A stretch of DNA of 64,000 bases from Halomonas sp. LR3S48 (GCF_025725665.1 NZ_CP107009.1:2418001-2482000), one strand, 5' to 3'. Shown: positions 28,677 to 38,924, counted from the first letter of the stretch. Translations and numbers: made by a program. Notes: generated from the sequence alone by a model not told the origin.

Positions 28677-29396
28677 ATGAGCGCAACCTTCCACCACAAC
28701 GTCGACCAGGGCGAGATCGCCAAGTTCGAGGCCCTGGCCAGCCGCTGGTGGGATCCGCACAGCGAATTCAAGCCGCTGCATGACATCAACCCCCTGCGCC
28801 TGGACTTCATCGATGCCCGCTGCGGGCTGGCCGGCCGCAAGGTGCTCGACGTGGGCTGCGGTGGCGGCATCCTGACCGAGGCCATGGTACATCGCGGCGC
28901 CCAGGCCACCGGCATCGACATGGGCGAGGCGCCGCTCGGCGTCGCACGCCTTCATGCCATGGAGAGCGGCGTCGAGGTCGAATATCGCCAGGCCAGCGCC
29001 GAAGCCATGGCTGCAGAGCATCCCGGCGAGTTCGACGTGGTGACCTGCATGGAGATGCTCGAGCATGTCCCCGACCCCGGCTCGGTCATCCAGGCCTGCG
29101 CCACCCTGGTCAAGCCGGGCGGACATCTGTTCTTCTCGACCATCAACCGTAACCCCAAGGCCTATGCCCTGGCCATCGTCGGCGCCGAGTACCTGCTACG
29201 GATGCTGCCGCGCGGCACCCATGAATATCGCAAGTTCATCCGCCCCGCCGAGCTGGCCGGTTGGTGCCGCGAGCATGGGCTTTCCGTGCGTGAGCAGAGC
29301 GGCCTGGTCTACAACCCGCTGACACGCCGCTATCGCCTTTCGTCGCGAGACGTCTCGGTCAATTACCTGATGCACTGCCGCAGGGAGCCGGCATGA
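28677..29396 (+). CDS. ubiG: Ubiquinone biosynthesis O-methyltransferase UbiG
   Basis: Performs both O-methylations of ubiquinone synthesis using S-adenosylmethionine. The 239-residue protein shows the family start [23 protein letters not shown]-binding [13 protein letters not shown], and [19 protein letters not shown] 28677 fits the family length (E. coli 240). Its stop overlaps the mupP start (ATGA), so the two are translationally coupled. Confidence 0.96.
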   Translation: MSATFHHNVDQGEIAKFEALASRWWDPHSEFKPLHDINPLRLDFIDARCGLAGRKVLDVGCGGGILTEAMVHRGAQATGIDMGEAPLGVARLHAMESGVEVEYRQASAEAMAAEHPGEFDVVTCMEMLEHVPDPGSVIQACATLVKPGGHLFFSTINRNPKAYALAIVGAEYLLRMLPRGTHEYRKFIRPAELAGWCREHGLSVREQSGLVYNPLTRRYRLSSRDVSVNYLMHCRREPA

Positions 29397-30055
29397 CATC
29401 CCAGCCGCAAGCGCTGCTGTTCGATCTCGACGGCACACTGGTCGACACCGCGCCGGACCTGGCCCGGGCGACCAACGCCCTGCGCGCCCACCATGGGCTC
29501 GAGCCGCTAGCCTACCCGTTGATCCGCGCGCAGGTCTCCAACGGCGGCAGCGCCCTGGTCGCCCTGGCGCTGGGGCTCGACAAGGAACACCAGGACCATG
29601 ATGAAGCCCGGCAGTTCCTGCTCGAGGCCTATGGTGAAGCGCTGGCCGTGGAAAGTTGCCTGTTCCCTCACCTCGAGCGGTTGCTGGGTCGTTGGGAAGC
29701 CAGGAACCGGCCCTGGGGAATCGTCACCAACAAGCCCCGCGCCTATGCAGCGCCCCTCGTCGAGGCGCTCGGTCTGACACCAGGAGCGCTGCTGTGCGCC
29801 GATGACCTGCCGCAGCGCAAACCGGCCCCTGAGCCGCTATGGGCCGCCGCCGAACAGCTCGGCGTATCTCCGTCGCGATGCTGGTACATCGGCGACCATG
29901 TGCGCGACATGCAGGCGGCACGCGCCGCCGGCATGGTCGCCGTCGCCGTCGGCTACGGCTACATCGAGGAGGGAGACGACTACCGGGAGTGGCCGGCCGA
30001 CCTGTGGTTCGAGACCTGCGAGACGCTGGTCGAGGCCCTGCTGCAGCCCGCCTGA
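29393..30055 (+). CDS. mupP: N-acetylmuramate 6-phosphate phosphatase MupP (HAD family)
   Basis: A 220-residue HAD-superfamily phosphatase with [10 protein letters not shown] (D11, D13), TNKPRAY and [15 protein letters not shown] motifs. Such proteins were long called phosphoglycolate phosphatase. The position directly after ubiG and near a yciK-type dehydrogenase is the arrangement of Pseudomonas mupP, which dephosphorylates MurNAc-6-phosphate in the AmgK-MurU cell-wall recycling route. The start codon overlaps the ubiG stop by four bases. MupP is favoured over Gph by context; amgK and murU are not in this window. Confidence 0.82.
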   Translation: MTSQPQALLFDLDGTLVDTAPDLARATNALRAHHGLEPLAYPLIRAQVSNGGSALVALALGLDKEHQDHDEARQFLLEAYGEALAVESCLFPHLERLLGRWEARNRPWGIVTNKPRAYAAPLVEALGLTPGALLCADDLPQRKPAPEPLWAAAEQLGVSPSRCWYIGDHVRDMQAARAAGMVAVAVGYGYIEEGDDYREWPADLWFETCETLVEALLQPA

Positions 30056-30078
30056 GTTACCAGGCAGGCTCCAATTGC

Positions 30079-30837
30079 TTACTTGGGCGGCTGGGCGTCG
30101 AAACGCTCGCCGTTATGCCCCTTGCTATCCGGCCCCATCAACCACAGGTAGGTGGGCATGATCTCCTCCGGCGTGCGAAGGGTATTCGGATCCTCCCCCG
30201 GATAGGCATTGACGCGCATCGCCGTGCGGGTTGCCCCGGGGTTGAGCGAGTTGACGCGCAGCGTGCCCAGATGCTCGACCTCATCGGCCAGCACTTCCAT
30301 GAAGCCTTCGGTGGCGAACTTGGACACTGCGTAGGCGCCCCAGAACGCCCGCCCCTTGCGTCCTACGCTGGATGAAGTGAAGACCACCGAGGCATCGGGC
30401 GAGGCCTGCAACAGTGGCAACAGGGCCTGGGTCATCCAGATCGGCCCATTGATGTTGACCTGCATCACCTGCTCCCAAAGCTCCGGATTGTACTGCTCGA
30501 ACGGCGTGATGCGGCCAAGCAACCCGGCATTGTGCAGGATACCGTCGAGGCGACCGAATTCCTTGTCCAGGGTCTCGGCCATGTCGTGGTAGTCCTTGCG
30601 TGTGGCGCCTTCGAAATTGAGCGGGAAGATGGCCGGCTGCGGACCGCCTGCGGCCTCGATCTCGTCATAGACCTTTTCCAGCTTGGCGATCGTACGGCCT
30701 AGCAGAATCACCGTGGCGCCATGGCGAGCAAAGGCCAGGGCAGCCGCACGGCCTATGCCATCACCGGCCCCCGTCACGAGGATGATGCGATCGGAGAGCA
30801 GGTCGGCGGGCGCCGCATAGTCGATCTTGCAGGTCAT
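30079..30837 (-). CDS. yciK: YciK-family short-chain dehydrogenase
   Basis: A 252-residue SDR protein with the cofactor motif LVTGAGDGIGRAAAL, NNAG-equivalent LHNAGLLGR and catalytic YxxxK in GAYAVSKFATEGF. Similar YciK proteins follow ubiG and mupP in Pseudomonas, but here the gene is convergent with mupP and follows cpoB by 27 bases on the other strand. The substrate of YciK is not established. Confidence 0.88.
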   Translation of the reverse strand: MTCKIDYAAPADLLSDRIILVTGAGDGIGRAAALAFARHGATVILLGRTIAKLEKVYDEIEAAGGPQPAIFPLNFEGATRKDYHDMAETLDKEFGRLDGILHNAGLLGRITPFEQYNPELWEQVMQVNINGPIWMTQALLPLLQASPDASVVFTSSSVGRKGRAFWGAYAVSKFATEGFMEVLADEVEHLGTLRVNSLNPGATRTAMRVNAYPGEDPNTLRTPEEIMPTYLWLMGPDSKGHNGERFDAQPPK

Positions 30838-30864
30838 CTTGACTCCTTGGACGATGCCAGCCCC

Positions 30865-31635
30865 TTACAGGGACTGGCGCAGGAAATCGTTGGCAAGCCC
30901 GGCAGCGCTACTGTCGGGGTAGTCGTCACGCACGCGCTCGAGCAGCCCGCGGCTCTCTTCGATTTCACCCTGGCGCGCCTTGATCAGGCCGAGCTTGTAC
31001 AGGGCGTCGGGCACCTTGCTGCTTTGCGAGAAGTTATCGATGACCTGGCGAAAAGCGGCTTCCGCCTGGTCCAGGTTGGCTTCCGCCGAATGCAGCTCGC
31101 CCAGCCAATAATAGCCGTTGGCGGTCAGGCTGGTATCGGGGTAGTCCTGCACGAAGGCAGTAAAGGCCGCGATTGCCTCGTCGAACTGACGCGCCTGAAC
31201 CTTGGCGAAGGCAGCCTGGTAGGCGCCTTGGGCGTCGGGGCTGTTGCCGCTCGGCGAGGGAGTCTGCGCCACCTGCCGAGCCGACTCCTCATCGACCGCC
31301 GGGTTGGCCTCGATACCGGCGCTGCCGGCCATCAACCGCTCGTCGAGGTCGAGGTACTGCTGGCGGGTCTGGTTGCGCAGCTGCTCGAGCTGGTGGCGCA
31401 GTTCCTCGATCTGGCCACGCAACTGCTGGATCTCGCGCTGGTGCTCCTGCAACTGGTTGTACATCACCAGGCTGCCGCCGGCTTCTTCACGTACCTCGGC
31501 CTGTTCGAGAAATCCTCGCGGCTGTGCGGTGCGGTCCTCGACGATCGGGCGCTGCTGGGCTTCTACAAGGCTCATCACGGACAGCGGGAGCACCAGGGCT
31601 CCCGCGCCGCACAGCCTTTTCAGACTGTGTCTCAT
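30865..31635 (-). CDS. cpoB: Cell division coordinator CpoB (YbgF)
   Basis: Periplasmic protein that links outer-membrane constriction (Tol-Pal) with septal peptidoglycan synthesis. The 256-residue product has a signal peptide (AGALVLPLSVMSLVEAQ), an N-terminal coiled coil that trimerises in the family (about residues 55-100) and C-terminal TPR repeats starting at AYQAAFAKVQARQFDEAIAA. It is placed after pal as is usual for the tol-pal operon. Confidence 0.93.
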   Translation of the reverse strand: MRHSLKRLCGAGALVLPLSVMSLVEAQQRPIVEDRTAQPRGFLEQAEVREEAGGSLVMYNQLQEHQREIQQLRGQIEELRHQLEQLRNQTRQQYLDLDERLMAGSAGIEANPAVDEESARQVAQTPSPSGNSPDAQGAYQAAFAKVQARQFDEAIAAFTAFVQDYPDTSLTANGYYWLGELHSAEANLDQAEAAFRQVIDNFSQSSKVPDALYKLGLIKARQGEIEESRGLLERVRDDYPDSSAAGLANDFLRQSL

Positions 31636-31671
31636 GCTTTACTCCATTGGCGCACGATTGCGCCAGTTCGC

Positions 31672-32208
31672 TCAGTAGGCAAACACAACGCGGCGATTCT
31701 GGGCACCGGCATCCTCGCTGCTGCCACGCACCGCCGGACGCTCTTCGCCATAGCTGACCACTTCCAGCTGTGACGGGGAGACGCCCTGCACCTCGAGGAA
31801 GCGCTTCACCGAGTTGGCGCGGCGCTCACCCAAGGCCATGTTGTACTCGCGAGTGCCACGCTCGTCGGTGTGGCCCTGCAGGACGACACGAGCATTGCCG
31901 TTGGAGCGCAGGAAGCGGGCATGAGCGACCAGTACCGACTCGAATTCGGGGCGGATATTGTCGCGGTCGAAATCGAAATAGATGGTGCGGACATCGGGGA
32001 TGCGCCCATCGGCTTGCTGGCCGGCGCGATCGCCGCTGACGCCGGAGCCACTGACTTGGCCCGAGCCGGCGGTACCGGTACCGGCACCGCCATTGGCGCC
32101 TGTGCCATCCATGGACCCGTCACGGCTTCCCCCGGTGCTCGAACAGCCGGCAACCAGAGCCAGGGACAGGGCAATTGCCAGGGTTCTGGCATGCGACTTG
32201 AATTGCAT
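31672..32208 (-). CDS. pal: Peptidoglycan-associated lipoprotein Pal
   Basis: Outer-membrane lipoprotein that binds peptidoglycan and TolB. The 178-residue protein has a lipobox (ALVAGCSS, Cys about 22), a Gly/Ser-rich linker that is long and repetitive, and the OmpA-like domain with IYFDFDRDNI and LQGHTDERGTREYNMALGER. ATG 32208 follows GAGGAG; an upstream GTG five codons earlier covers that site. It lies between tolB and cpoB. Confidence 0.95.
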   Translation of the reverse strand: MQFKSHARTLAIALSLALVAGCSSTGGSRDGSMDGTGANGGAGTGTAGSGQVSGSGVSGDRAGQQADGRIPDVRTIYFDFDRDNIRPEFESVLVAHARFLRSNGNARVVLQGHTDERGTREYNMALGERRANSVKRFLEVQGVSPSQLEVVSYGEERPAVRGSSEDAGAQNRRVVFAY

Positions 32209-32245
32209 CGTCAAACTCCTCACAGGATTCGAGTGACACGTACCG

Positions 32246-33541
32246 TTAGTTCAGGAATGGTGACCATGCAGGTTCGCGCACGTCACCCCGCGCCGAAGGC
32301 AGCCGATAGGACGCTCGTCCATCGGCCGACACGGCCCCCAACACCCCGCTGTTACCTTGCTGGGTGGCGAAGATTACCATGGTCCCGTTGGGCGCAACAC
32401 TAGGGGATTCATCTCCACGAGTGTCGCTGAGGACGACCAGGCGACCGGACCCCAGATCCTGTCGCGCCACCTGATAGCCGTTGTTGCTGCGATGGACCAG
32501 AAACAGCGTTTCACCGTCCGGGGAAATACGTCCCCGGGCATTGTAATTGCCTGTGAATGTCAATCGCTCGGCCTCGCCGCCACCGAAGCTGTAGCGATAG
32601 ATCTGAGGCCCACCGCTGCGATCCGAGGTGAAGACCAGACTGCGCCCGTCAGGTGCCCAGGAGGGTTCGGTATCGATGCTCGAACTGTTGGTGATACGTT
32701 CGAGATTGCGTGACCCCACGTCCATGACATAGATATCCGGCTGCCCATCCTTCGACAGGGTCATGGCCAAGCGACGCCCATCCGGTGACCAGGCGGGCGC
32801 GCCGTTTATCCCCTCGAACGAAGCGATACTGGTCCGCTGCCCGGTATTCACATCCTGCACGTAGATCGCCGGCCGCTCGGTCTCGAAGGAGACATAGGCC
32901 AGCCGGCGGCCATCAGGCGACCACGCCGGAGACAGGATCGGCTCGCGCGAACTCAGCACTTGCTGACTGTTGTGGCCATCGGCATCGGCAACGTAGAGGG
33001 CGAACTGGATGTCGTCACCGGTACCTTGGGCGGTGACGTAGGCAATCCGGGTCGAAAACGCCCCGCGAATGCCGGTAACGGCCTCGAAGATCTGGTCGCT
33101 GATGTAGTGGGCGCCGGCGCGAAGCTCGTTGCCACCTGCGCTGACGTTCTCACCGATCATGCGACGCTGACCGCTGACGTCCATCAGCTCATAGCGTATG
33201 CGATAGCCGTCGGCCCCACGGCTGACTTGGCCCACGACCAGGTAACGCACGTCGAGTGCACTCCACTGACCGTAGCGTACCTCGTCGCCGGAGCTGGGCC
33301 GATCGTACATGGCATCGCGTGGCAGTGGCTCGAAGTATCCGCTGCGCTGCAGATCGTCACTGATGATCTGGGCCACGTCCTCGGGCAATTCCTCGCCGTC
33401 GGCCGCGAACGGCACGATGGCGATGGGGGTTGCCCGATCGCTGCCGCGGGTGATTTCGATGGTCAGGTTATCCTGGGCATGTGCGAGCGCACCGAACATC
33501 AACAGCACGGCACTCAGCCAGGTAGTCATCAGGGCTTTCAT
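32246..33541 (-). CDS. tolB: Tol-Pal system translocation protein TolB
   Basis: Periplasmic beta-propeller that shuttles between Pal and TolA. The 431-residue protein has a signal peptide ([14 protein letters not shown]), an N-terminal alpha/beta domain and a six-bladed propeller with repeated [20 protein letters not shown] blades. Its ATG overlaps the tolA stop by one base, so translation is coupled. Confidence 0.96.
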   Translation of the reverse strand: MKALMTTWLSAVLLMFGALAHAQDNLTIEITRGSDRATPIAIVPFAADGEELPEDVAQIISDDLQRSGYFEPLPRDAMYDRPSSGDEVRYGQWSALDVRYLVVGQVSRGADGYRIRYELMDVSGQRRMIGENVSAGGNELRAGAHYISDQIFEAVTGIRGAFSTRIAYVTAQGTGDDIQFALYVADADGHNSQQVLSSREPILSPAWSPDGRRLAYVSFETERPAIYVQDVNTGQRTSIASFEGINGAPAWSPDGRRLAMTLSKDGQPDIYVMDVGSRNLERITNSSSIDTEPSWAPDGRSLVFTSDRSGGPQIYRYSFGGGEAERLTFTGNYNARGRISPDGETLFLVHRSNNGYQVARQDLGSGRLVVLSDTRGDESPSVAPNGTMVIFATQQGNSGVLGAVSADGRASYRLPSARGDVREPAWSPFLN

Positions 33542-34845
33542 CAGCGTACATCTCCCGGTGTGAATCGCAGATTGAACTGGCGGAAGTCACGTTGCGCCGC
33601 TGGCGGCAATTGGCGCAATTCGTTGAACGGTGCAGCAGCCTCCACCGCCTGAACCGCGGAGCGATCGAAGCTGCTGTCTCCGCTGCTCTGGGTAATGTTA
33701 GCGCCAAACAACTCACCCGAGGGGCCCAACCGCACCTGAACCGTAGCACTCAGTGCATTGCTGGCCCCAGGCGGGATTACCCAAGCCTGTTCCACCGCGC
33801 GGCGGACCAGGTTGATGAAACTGTTGGCCGCTTCCTGGCCCTGCCGGGCATCGGCCACGGCATCCGACTCGCCCTCGATGGCCCGGTCGAGCCCCTGGGA
33901 CGCGGCCTCGGCCGCGCGCCGCGCTTCTTCCTCGCGCTGACGACGAGCCTCCTCCTCACGGCGACGTTGCTCCTCGGCCTCGCGCTGGCGCTGGGCTTCC
34001 GCTTCGGCCTCGCGCTGGCGCTGAGCTTCCGCCTCGGCCTCGCGCTGCCGTTGAGCCTCCGCCTCGGCCTCGCGCTGCCGTTGAGCCTCCGCCTCGGCCT
34101 CGCGCTGCCGTTGAGCTTCCGCCTCGGCCTCGCGCTGCCGTTGAGCCTCCGCCTCGGCCTCGCGCTGGCGCTGGGCTTCCGCCTCGGCCTCGCGCTGGCG
34201 CTGGGCTTCCGCTTCGGCCTCGCGCTGGCGTTGAGCCTCCGCTTCGGCCTCACGCTGGCGTTGAGCTTCCGCTTCGGCCTCGCGCTGGCGTTGAGCTTCC
34301 GCTTCGGCCTCGCGCTGGCGTTGAGCTTCCGCTTCGGCCTCTTGCTGACGCTGGCGCTCGGCTTCCTGTTCCTCGCGCAGGCGGGCCTGGCGCTCCGCCT
34401 CCTCGGCGCGCCGCTGCGCTTCCGCCTCGGCTTCCTGTCTCTCTTCCTGCAGGCGGCGAGCCTCTTCCTCTCGCGCCGCCTGCTCCTGCTCGGCCTGACG
34501 CGCCTGCTCTTCGGCCGCTTGACGTTCGGCCTCCTCGCGCGCCTGTTCCTCGGCTTCGGCCTGTTGCGCCTCTTCCTCCGCCTGGCGAGCCGCAGCACGC
34601 GCACGAGCCTCCTCGGCACGCTGGGCCTGGTCGGTGGTGGTCTCGGTGCTGACCAGCGTGGCCTGGACGATCGAACTCGTCTCGGACTCCGGCTGCCGCT
34701 GGGGCAAGCTGACCACGCTGAGCACCACGACCAACACGTGCAGGCCAATGGCCAGCAGTGCAGGCACGCCATAGCCGACCGGACGGTCGTTTACGTGGGC
34801 AGGGCCTTGCCGGCGTTGGGCCATCACGTCTTTCAATTTCCTCAT
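33541..34845 (-). CDS. tolA: Cell envelope integrity protein TolA
   Basis: TolA joins the inner-membrane TolQR motor to TolB-Pal at the outer membrane. The 434-residue protein has one membrane helix (about residues 24-46, [19 protein letters not shown]), a very long charged helical domain II of about 260 residues, and a C-terminal domain (about 340-434, [18 protein letters not shown] and [17 protein letters not shown]). Domain II is enlarged by 12 tandem copies of a ten-residue unit ([10 protein letters not shown]). It is located between tolR and tolB. Confidence 0.95.
   Translation of the reverse strand: MRKLKDVMAQRRQGPAHVNDRPVGYGVPALLAIGLHVLVVVLSVVSLPQRQPESETSSIVQATLVSTETTTDQAQRAEEARARAAARQAEEEAQQAEAEEQAREEAERQAAEEQARQAEQEQAAREEEARRLQEERQEAEAEAQRRAEEAERQARLREEQEAERQRQQEAEAEAQRQREAEAEAQRQREAEAEAQRQREAEAEAQRQREAEAEAQRQREAEAEAQRQREAEAEAQRQREAEAEAQRQREAEAEAQRQREAEAEAQRQREAEAEAQRQREAEAEAQRQREAEEQRRREEEARRQREEEARRAAEAASQGLDRAIEGESDAVADARQGQEAANSFINLVRRAVEQAWVIPPGASNALSATVQVRLGPSGELFGANITQSSGDSSFDRSAVQAVEAAAPFNELRQLPPAAQRDFRQFNLRFTPGDVR
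33991..34350. repeat. Twelve tandem 30-bp repeats inside tolA
   Basis: Twelve contiguous 30-base units encode [10 protein letters not shown] on the minus strand. Units differ only at a few synonymous positions, and neighbouring copies share the same variants (for example CTGCCG-TTGAGC in one block, CTGGCG in the other), which points to recent expansion by slippage or unequal recombination. The copy number is likely to vary between strains. Confidence 0.95.
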
Positions 34846-34855
34846 CTAGAGGCCC

Positions 34856-35293
34856 CTAATCACGCGGCGGCGGCTCGGAAATCAACCCGACGTTGGCCAC
34901 ACCGGCCACCTGCAGGGTGCTCATCAGGGTCACGATCTCGCCATAGGGCACGTAGCGGTCGCCACGCACCATGACCGGCGTATTCGGTTGACGCTCGAGC
35001 AGAATGATCACACGATCGGCCAGTTCGTCGAGATCGACGTTCATCTCCTCACCACCGATCGACAGGAAGTAACCTCCTTCGCGGTCTACCGATACGATGA
35101 TCGGATCACGGTCCTCCTGGGCCTCGATCGGCTCGGACGTGACCTGGGGCAGCTCGACCTGCACTCCCTGAGTCAGCATCGGAGCGGTAATCATGAAGAT
35201 GACCAGCAGCACGAGCATGACGTCGATGAAGGGAACGACGTTGATCTCCCCCATCGGCTTGCGGCGCCCACTGCGGTTGAACGGTCCATGCAT
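34856..35293 (-). CDS. tolR: Tol-Pal proton channel subunit TolR
   Basis: TolR forms with TolQ the proton-driven motor of the Tol system. The 145-residue protein has a single membrane helix with the essential aspartate (INVVPFIDVMLVLLVIFM; Asp near residue 24) and a periplasmic domain ending in LMSTLQVAGVANVGLIS. It lies 10 bases upstream of tolA and 12 bases after tolQ. Confidence 0.96.
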   Translation of the reverse strand: MHGPFNRSGRRKPMGEINVVPFIDVMLVLLVIFMITAPMLTQGVQVELPQVTSEPIEAQEDRDPIIVSVDREGGYFLSIGGEEMNVDLDELADRVIILLERQPNTPVMVRGDRYVPYGEIVTLMSTLQVAGVANVGLISEPPPRD

Positions 35294-35305
35294 GTCGCGA
35301 CTCCC

Positions 35306-35995
35306 TCAGGCGGCGCCGGCTTCACTGCGACCCTGCAGATTGCGATGCAGGATGGAGTGGAACTCCTCAGCGAAGTCCTCGTACTTGCCCAGCATGCGAT
35401 CGGACTCGGATGACAGGCGGTTGTAGAAGATGACCGCGGGGATGGCGGCAAACAGGCCCATGGCGGTAGCGATGAGCGCCTCGGCGATCCATGGCGCCAC
35501 GGTTGCCAACGTGGCCTGCTGGGCCATGGAGAGTGACTGGAACGAACCCATGATGCCCCATACGGTACCGAACAGGCCGATATAGGGGCTCGCCGAGGCC
35601 ACCGTGGCCAGGAACACCAGGTGCAGGGTCAAGCGCTCCTCTTCCCGAGACCAGGCCACGCGCATGCTGCGCTGAACGCCGTCGAGAATGGCCTCGGCGC
35701 TCTTGGTCTTGGCCATCAGGCGGTTGAACTCGCGGAAGCCGGCACGGAAGACGTGCTCGGCGCCCTGGGTCTCCTGCTCCGATGGTGTATCACGGTAGAG
35801 TTCGTTGAGATCGACCCCCGACCAGAAGCGCTCTTCGAAGGCCTGGTGCGCGCGGCGTGCCCGGCGCATCACGAAGGTGCGCTGGAAGATCACCACCCAG
35901 GAGAGTATCGAGCCTATCACCAGGATCAGCATGACCAGCTGCACCACGGTGCTGGCGCTCATGATCAGGTGCGGTATTGACATGGAGTCGTTCAC
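35306..35995 (-). CDS. tolQ: Tol-Pal proton channel subunit TolQ
   Basis: TolQ is the three-helix motor subunit (ExbB/MotA type). The 229-residue protein has membrane segments at about 15-40, 135-155 and 170-190; landmarks are VVQLVMLILVIGSILSWVV, SASPYIGLFGTVWGIM and EALIATAMGLFAAIPAVI. I chose GTG 35995 because GAGG lies six bases upstream; the ATG four codons later is too far from it. Start of the tolQRAB-pal-cpoB unit, preceded by ybgC. Confidence 0.95.
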   Translation of the reverse strand: MNDSMSIPHLIMSASTVVQLVMLILVIGSILSWVVIFQRTFVMRRARRAHQAFEERFWSGVDLNELYRDTPSEQETQGAEHVFRAGFREFNRLMAKTKSAEAILDGVQRSMRVAWSREEERLTLHLVFLATVASASPYIGLFGTVWGIMGSFQSLSMAQQATLATVAPWIAEALIATAMGLFAAIPAVIFYNRLSSESDRMLGKYEDFAEEFHSILHRNLQGRSEAGAA

Positions 35996-36018
35996 GGGCT
36001 TCCTCGCTGATCTTGCAG

Positions 36019-36414
36019 TTAACCGTTGAGAACCGCGGCCAGTGCCGGCGGCCAAGGTGTGGGTTTGAGACGCGCGGCATCCACACAGGCGATGTCGACC
36101 CGCGCCTCGCATAAGGGTTCCCCGCCACGCTGCACCGACTGAACGAAACTCAGCCGGCAGCGACCGCTCGATTCCACGGCCGCCGTGACCGAAAGGTCGT
36201 CGTCGAGCCGGGCGGGCTTGGCATAACGGCAGTCCAGGCGATGCACCACCAGTTGAATGCCGGCGTCGAGCAATTCGCGTTGGGTGAAGCCGTGGTGGCG
36301 CAGCCACTCGCTGCGTGCCCGCTCCATGAACTTGAGGTAGTTGACGTAATAGACGATGCCGCCGGCATCGGTATCTTCGATGTAAACGCGCAACGGCAAG
36401 CGAAACTCACTCAC
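36019..36414 (-). CDS. ybgC: Tol-Pal associated acyl-CoA thioesterase YbgC
   Basis: Hotdog-fold thioesterase of the tol-pal operon. The 131-residue product begins [28 protein letters not shown] in two adjoining pieces, where [13 protein letters not shown] carries the catalytic aspartate of the 4-hydroxybenzoyl-CoA thioesterase type. The GTG at 36414 overlaps the ruvB stop by four bases, so the gene is coupled to ruvB. Confidence 0.94.
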   Translation of the reverse strand: MSEFRLPLRVYIEDTDAGGIVYYVNYLKFMERARSEWLRHHGFTQRELLDAGIQLVVHRLDCRYAKPARLDDDLSVTAAVESSGRCRLSFVQSVQRGGEPLCEARVDIACVDAARLKPTPWPPALAAVLNG

Positions 36415-37448
36415 GGTCGCACCTCGCCGCTCGCATCCAGTGACTGCTCGTGCGGTACCAGGTCGAAATGCAACCACGCCTGGCGCGTGACAACCCGGCC
36501 ACGAGCGGTACGCATCATCAGCCCCTGCTGGATCAGATAGGGTTCGATCACGTCCTCGATGGTGTCACGCTCCTCGCCAATCGCCGCCGCCAGCGAATCG
36601 ATCCCGACCGGGCCACCGTCGAACTTCTCGATCATGGCCAGCAGCAGGCGGCGATCCATGTGGTCGAGCCCGTGGTGATCGACATGCAGCATGTTCAACG
36701 CCTGATCGGCAATGGTGGCATCCACCCTGCCATCGGCGCGTACCTGGGCGAAGTCACGCACCCGCCGCAGCAGGCGGTTGGCGATGCGCGGGGTGCCGCG
36801 CGAACGCCGCGCCACCTCACGCGCGCCCTCGCGGTCTGCCTCGACGCCGAGCAGCCTCGCCGAGCGCGTCACGATCTCGGTGAGCTCGTCGATGTCGTAG
36901 AATTCCAGGCGCTGGACGATGCCGAAGCGGTCGCGCAGTGGCGAGGTGAGCAGCCCCGCACGGGTGGTGGCACCCACCAGGGTGAAAGGCGGCAGGTCGA
37001 GCTTGATGGAGCGCGCCGCCGGGCCTTCACCGATGACGATGTCGAGCTGAAAGTCCTCCATCGCGGGATAGAGGATCTCCTCCACCACCGGCGAGAGGCG
37101 ATGGATCTCGTCGATGAATAACACGTCGCCCGGCTGCAGGTTGGTGAGCATCGCAGCGAGATCGCCGGCACGCTCGAGCACGGGGCCGGAGGTGGACTTC
37201 AGCCCTACCCCCATTTCCGCGGCAATGATATTGGCCAGGGTGGTCTTGCCCAGCCCCGGTGGGCCAAATACGAGTGTATGGTCGAGGCTCTCGTCGCGCC
37301 CCCGCGCGGCAGTGATGAATATCTCCAGCTGCTCGCGCACGCGCGGCTGTCCGATATATTCGGCCAGGCGCTTGGGGCGGATCGCGTAATCGACGCGACT
37401 CTCGCCATCTCGCTCGTCGGCGGCGATCAAGCGGTCATTGTGCATCAT
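36411..37448 (-). CDS. ruvB: Holliday junction branch migration ATPase RuvB
   Basis: AAA+ motor that drives branch migration with RuvA. The 345-residue protein has the Walker A loop [14 protein letters not shown], Walker [13 protein letters not shown], sensor [19 protein letters not shown] and the arginine finger region, and a C-terminal winged helix ([18 protein letters not shown]). A second ATG at 37445 may be the start. It follows ruvA with a 95-base gap and overlaps ybgC. Confidence 0.97.
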   Translation of the reverse strand: MMHNDRLIAADERDGESRVDYAIRPKRLAEYIGQPRVREQLEIFITAARGRDESLDHTLVFGPPGLGKTTLANIIAAEMGVGLKSTSGPVLERAGDLAAMLTNLQPGDVLFIDEIHRLSPVVEEILYPAMEDFQLDIVIGEGPAARSIKLDLPPFTLVGATTRAGLLTSPLRDRFGIVQRLEFYDIDELTEIVTRSARLLGVEADREGAREVARRSRGTPRIANRLLRRVRDFAQVRADGRVDATIADQALNMLHVDHHGLDHMDRRLLLAMIEKFDGGPVGIDSLAAAIGEERDTIEDVIEPYLIQQGLMMRTARGRVVTRQAWLHFDLVPHEQSLDASGEVRP

Positions 37449-37543
37449 GTCGGATACTCGCGGCGCTCATGAACATTCTGGATAGCGATCCCTCTATCAC
37501 CGGTCAGCAGACGACTTCTTGAGGCAGGTGGCAGGACTTCGCC

Positions 37544-38158
37544 CTAGCCGGCCATGCGCTTGGTCAGGGCTGCCTTGATCATGGCCTCGGTCGAGAGTCC
37601 CTCGTCGAGCCCGGAGAGCATCTTGGCTGCCTCGGTGGGCTTGTAGCCCAGGCTCACCAACGCGGCTTCGGCGTCTGCCAGGGGGTCCTGACGCTCCTTC
37701 CCTGCGCTGGGCACCGTCGCGACATCGGCCTGGCCGGTCGCGCCCGGATGCTCCCAGTGAGGGAAGCGGTCGCGCATCTCGATGATCAAACGCTCGGCGG
37801 TCTTCTTGCCGACCCCGGGCAGACGCGTCAGTGACTTGATGTCATCCTCCATCACGCAGCGGATGAACGCCGTCTCATCCATGCCCGAGAGGATGGCCAG
37901 AGCCAGCTTGGGACCGATGCCGTTGACGCGAATCAGCGCTCGGAACAACGCTCGCTCCTGTTCGCGGGCAAAGCCGAACAGCAGGTGGGCGTCCTCGCGC
38001 ACGGTGAGGTGCGTAAAAAGTGAAACGGATTCCCCTACCCCAGGCAACGCCACCAGGGTCGTCATCGAGGCTTCGAGTTCATAGCCGACCCCGGCCACGT
38101 CCACGACCAGCCAGGGCGGTTGTTTATCGAGCAGGGTGCCACGCAGGCGTCCGATCAT
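37544..38158 (-). CDS. ruvA: Holliday junction binding protein RuvA
   Basis: RuvA tetramers hold the Holliday junction in the RuvAB complex. The 204-residue protein has an OB fold ([20 protein letters not shown]), helix-hairpin-helix motifs ([19 protein letters not shown] and [16 protein letters not shown]) and the C-terminal RuvB-binding domain ([16 protein letters not shown]). It is preceded by a 26-base inverted repeat and possible promoter. Confidence 0.97.
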   Translation of the reverse strand: MIGRLRGTLLDKQPPWLVVDVAGVGYELEASMTTLVALPGVGESVSLFTHLTVREDAHLLFGFAREQERALFRALIRVNGIGPKLALAILSGMDETAFIRCVMEDDIKSLTRLPGVGKKTAERLIIEMRDRFPHWEHPGATGQADVATVPSAGKERQDPLADAEAALVSLGYKPTEAAKMLSGLDEGLSTEAMIKAALTKRMAG

Positions 38159-38216
38159 GGAGTTCGATATCCCGATCCGAATACATCCAGGCTCAAGGCC
38201 TTCCTGGCGCCACTAT

Positions 38217-38242
38217 ACTGGTCGCTCAAGCGGCTGACCAGT
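38217..38242. promoter_or_regulatory. Inverted repeat upstream of ruvA
   Basis: ACTGGTC and GACCAGT are perfect inverted halves separated by 12 bases, 59-84 bases upstream of the ruvA start. The spacing does not fit a LexA box (CTG-N10-CAG type). It could be an operator or the ruvC end hairpin on the same strand. Confidence 0.35.
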
Positions 38243-38293
38243 CTATGGTAAACGGTGTTCGAGAATTATTCTGCCGAAGGTGCCAACGCGCTT

Positions 38294-38833
38294 TCAAGGT
38301 TGGAAATCGCGCCAGGAGCCTCCACGGCGCCGCGAGCGATGCCCGCCGAAACTGCCGCGTGTAAGCAGGCCAAGCCTGGCGTGGGCATGCGTCAACGCAA
38401 TGGCCAGCGCATCGGCGGCATCGGCTTGGGGAACCCCGTCGAGCCCCAGAACCGCCACCACCATGTGCTGCACCTGGGCCTTGGTCGCCCCGCCGCTACC
38501 CGTCACCGCCTGCTTGATCTGGCGCGGTCCGTACTCGTTCACCGGCAGGCCATGGTTGGCCGCGCAGACGATCGCCGCGCCGCGCGCCTGGCCCAGCTTG
38601 AGCGCCGAGTCGGGGTTCTTCGACATGAACACCTGCTCGATGGCCAGCTCTCCCGGGCGATGCAGGTCAATCAGCTCGGCAATGCCGGCGTAGATGCGCG
38701 CCAGGCGCTGGGGCAGCTCGACGTCCTGCAGGCGAATGCAGCCGCTGGCCACGTAGCGCGGCGTAGGCACACTCACGTCGAGCACGCCGTATCCGGTGGT
38801 ACGCGAGCCCGGGTCGATGCCGAGAATCAGCAC
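38294..38833 (-). CDS. ruvC: Crossover junction endodeoxyribonuclease RuvC
   Basis: Resolves Holliday junctions. The 179-residue protein has the acidic active-site residues in [15 protein letters not shown] (Asp at position 7), [11 protein letters not shown] (Glu) and the C-terminal [14 protein letters not shown] (two Asp). I placed the start at GTG 38833 because the family begins directly before ILGIDPGS; a GTG at 38878 would add 15 residues. The C-terminus has a basic tail. A further 135 bases separate it from ruvA. Confidence 0.94.
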   Translation of the reverse strand: MLILGIDPGSRTTGYGVLDVSVPTPRYVASGCIRLQDVELPQRLARIYAGIAELIDLHRPGELAIEQVFMSKNPDSALKLGQARGAAIVCAANHGLPVNEYGPRQIKQAVTGSGGATKAQVQHMVVAVLGLDGVPQADAADALAIALTHAHARLGLLTRGSFGGHRSRRRGGSWRDFQP

Positions 38834-38901
38834 AGCACATGCTCGATCGAGGGATTCATGGCCAGGGTCATCGGACACCGCTCTTGTGGAATCGTCGTGA
38901 A

Positions 38902-38924
38902 ACCGGCGCCCTGAGGGCGCCGGT
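38902..38924 (-). terminator. Hairpin downstream of aspS
   Basis: Perfect 10-bp stem ACCGGCGCCC / GGGCGCCGGT with a 3-base loop, 32 bases after the aspS stop and followed on the minus strand by TTCACG. Probable aspS terminator upstream of ruvC. Confidence 0.6.

Noticed and set aside
33991..34350. Regular 30-bp repeats that could look like a CRISPR array
   Set aside because: The units are contiguous with no spacers and encode [10 protein letters not shown] in frame in tolA.
33592..34974. Long open frame on the plus strand opposite tolA, rich in Leu, Ala and Gly
   Set aside because: It mirrors the tolA repeat, which is free of stops in several frames; tolA has full domain structure, motifs and operon context.
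38217..38242. LexA (SOS) box upstream of ruvA
   Set aside because: The halves are 12 bases apart and do not fit the short LexA spacing.
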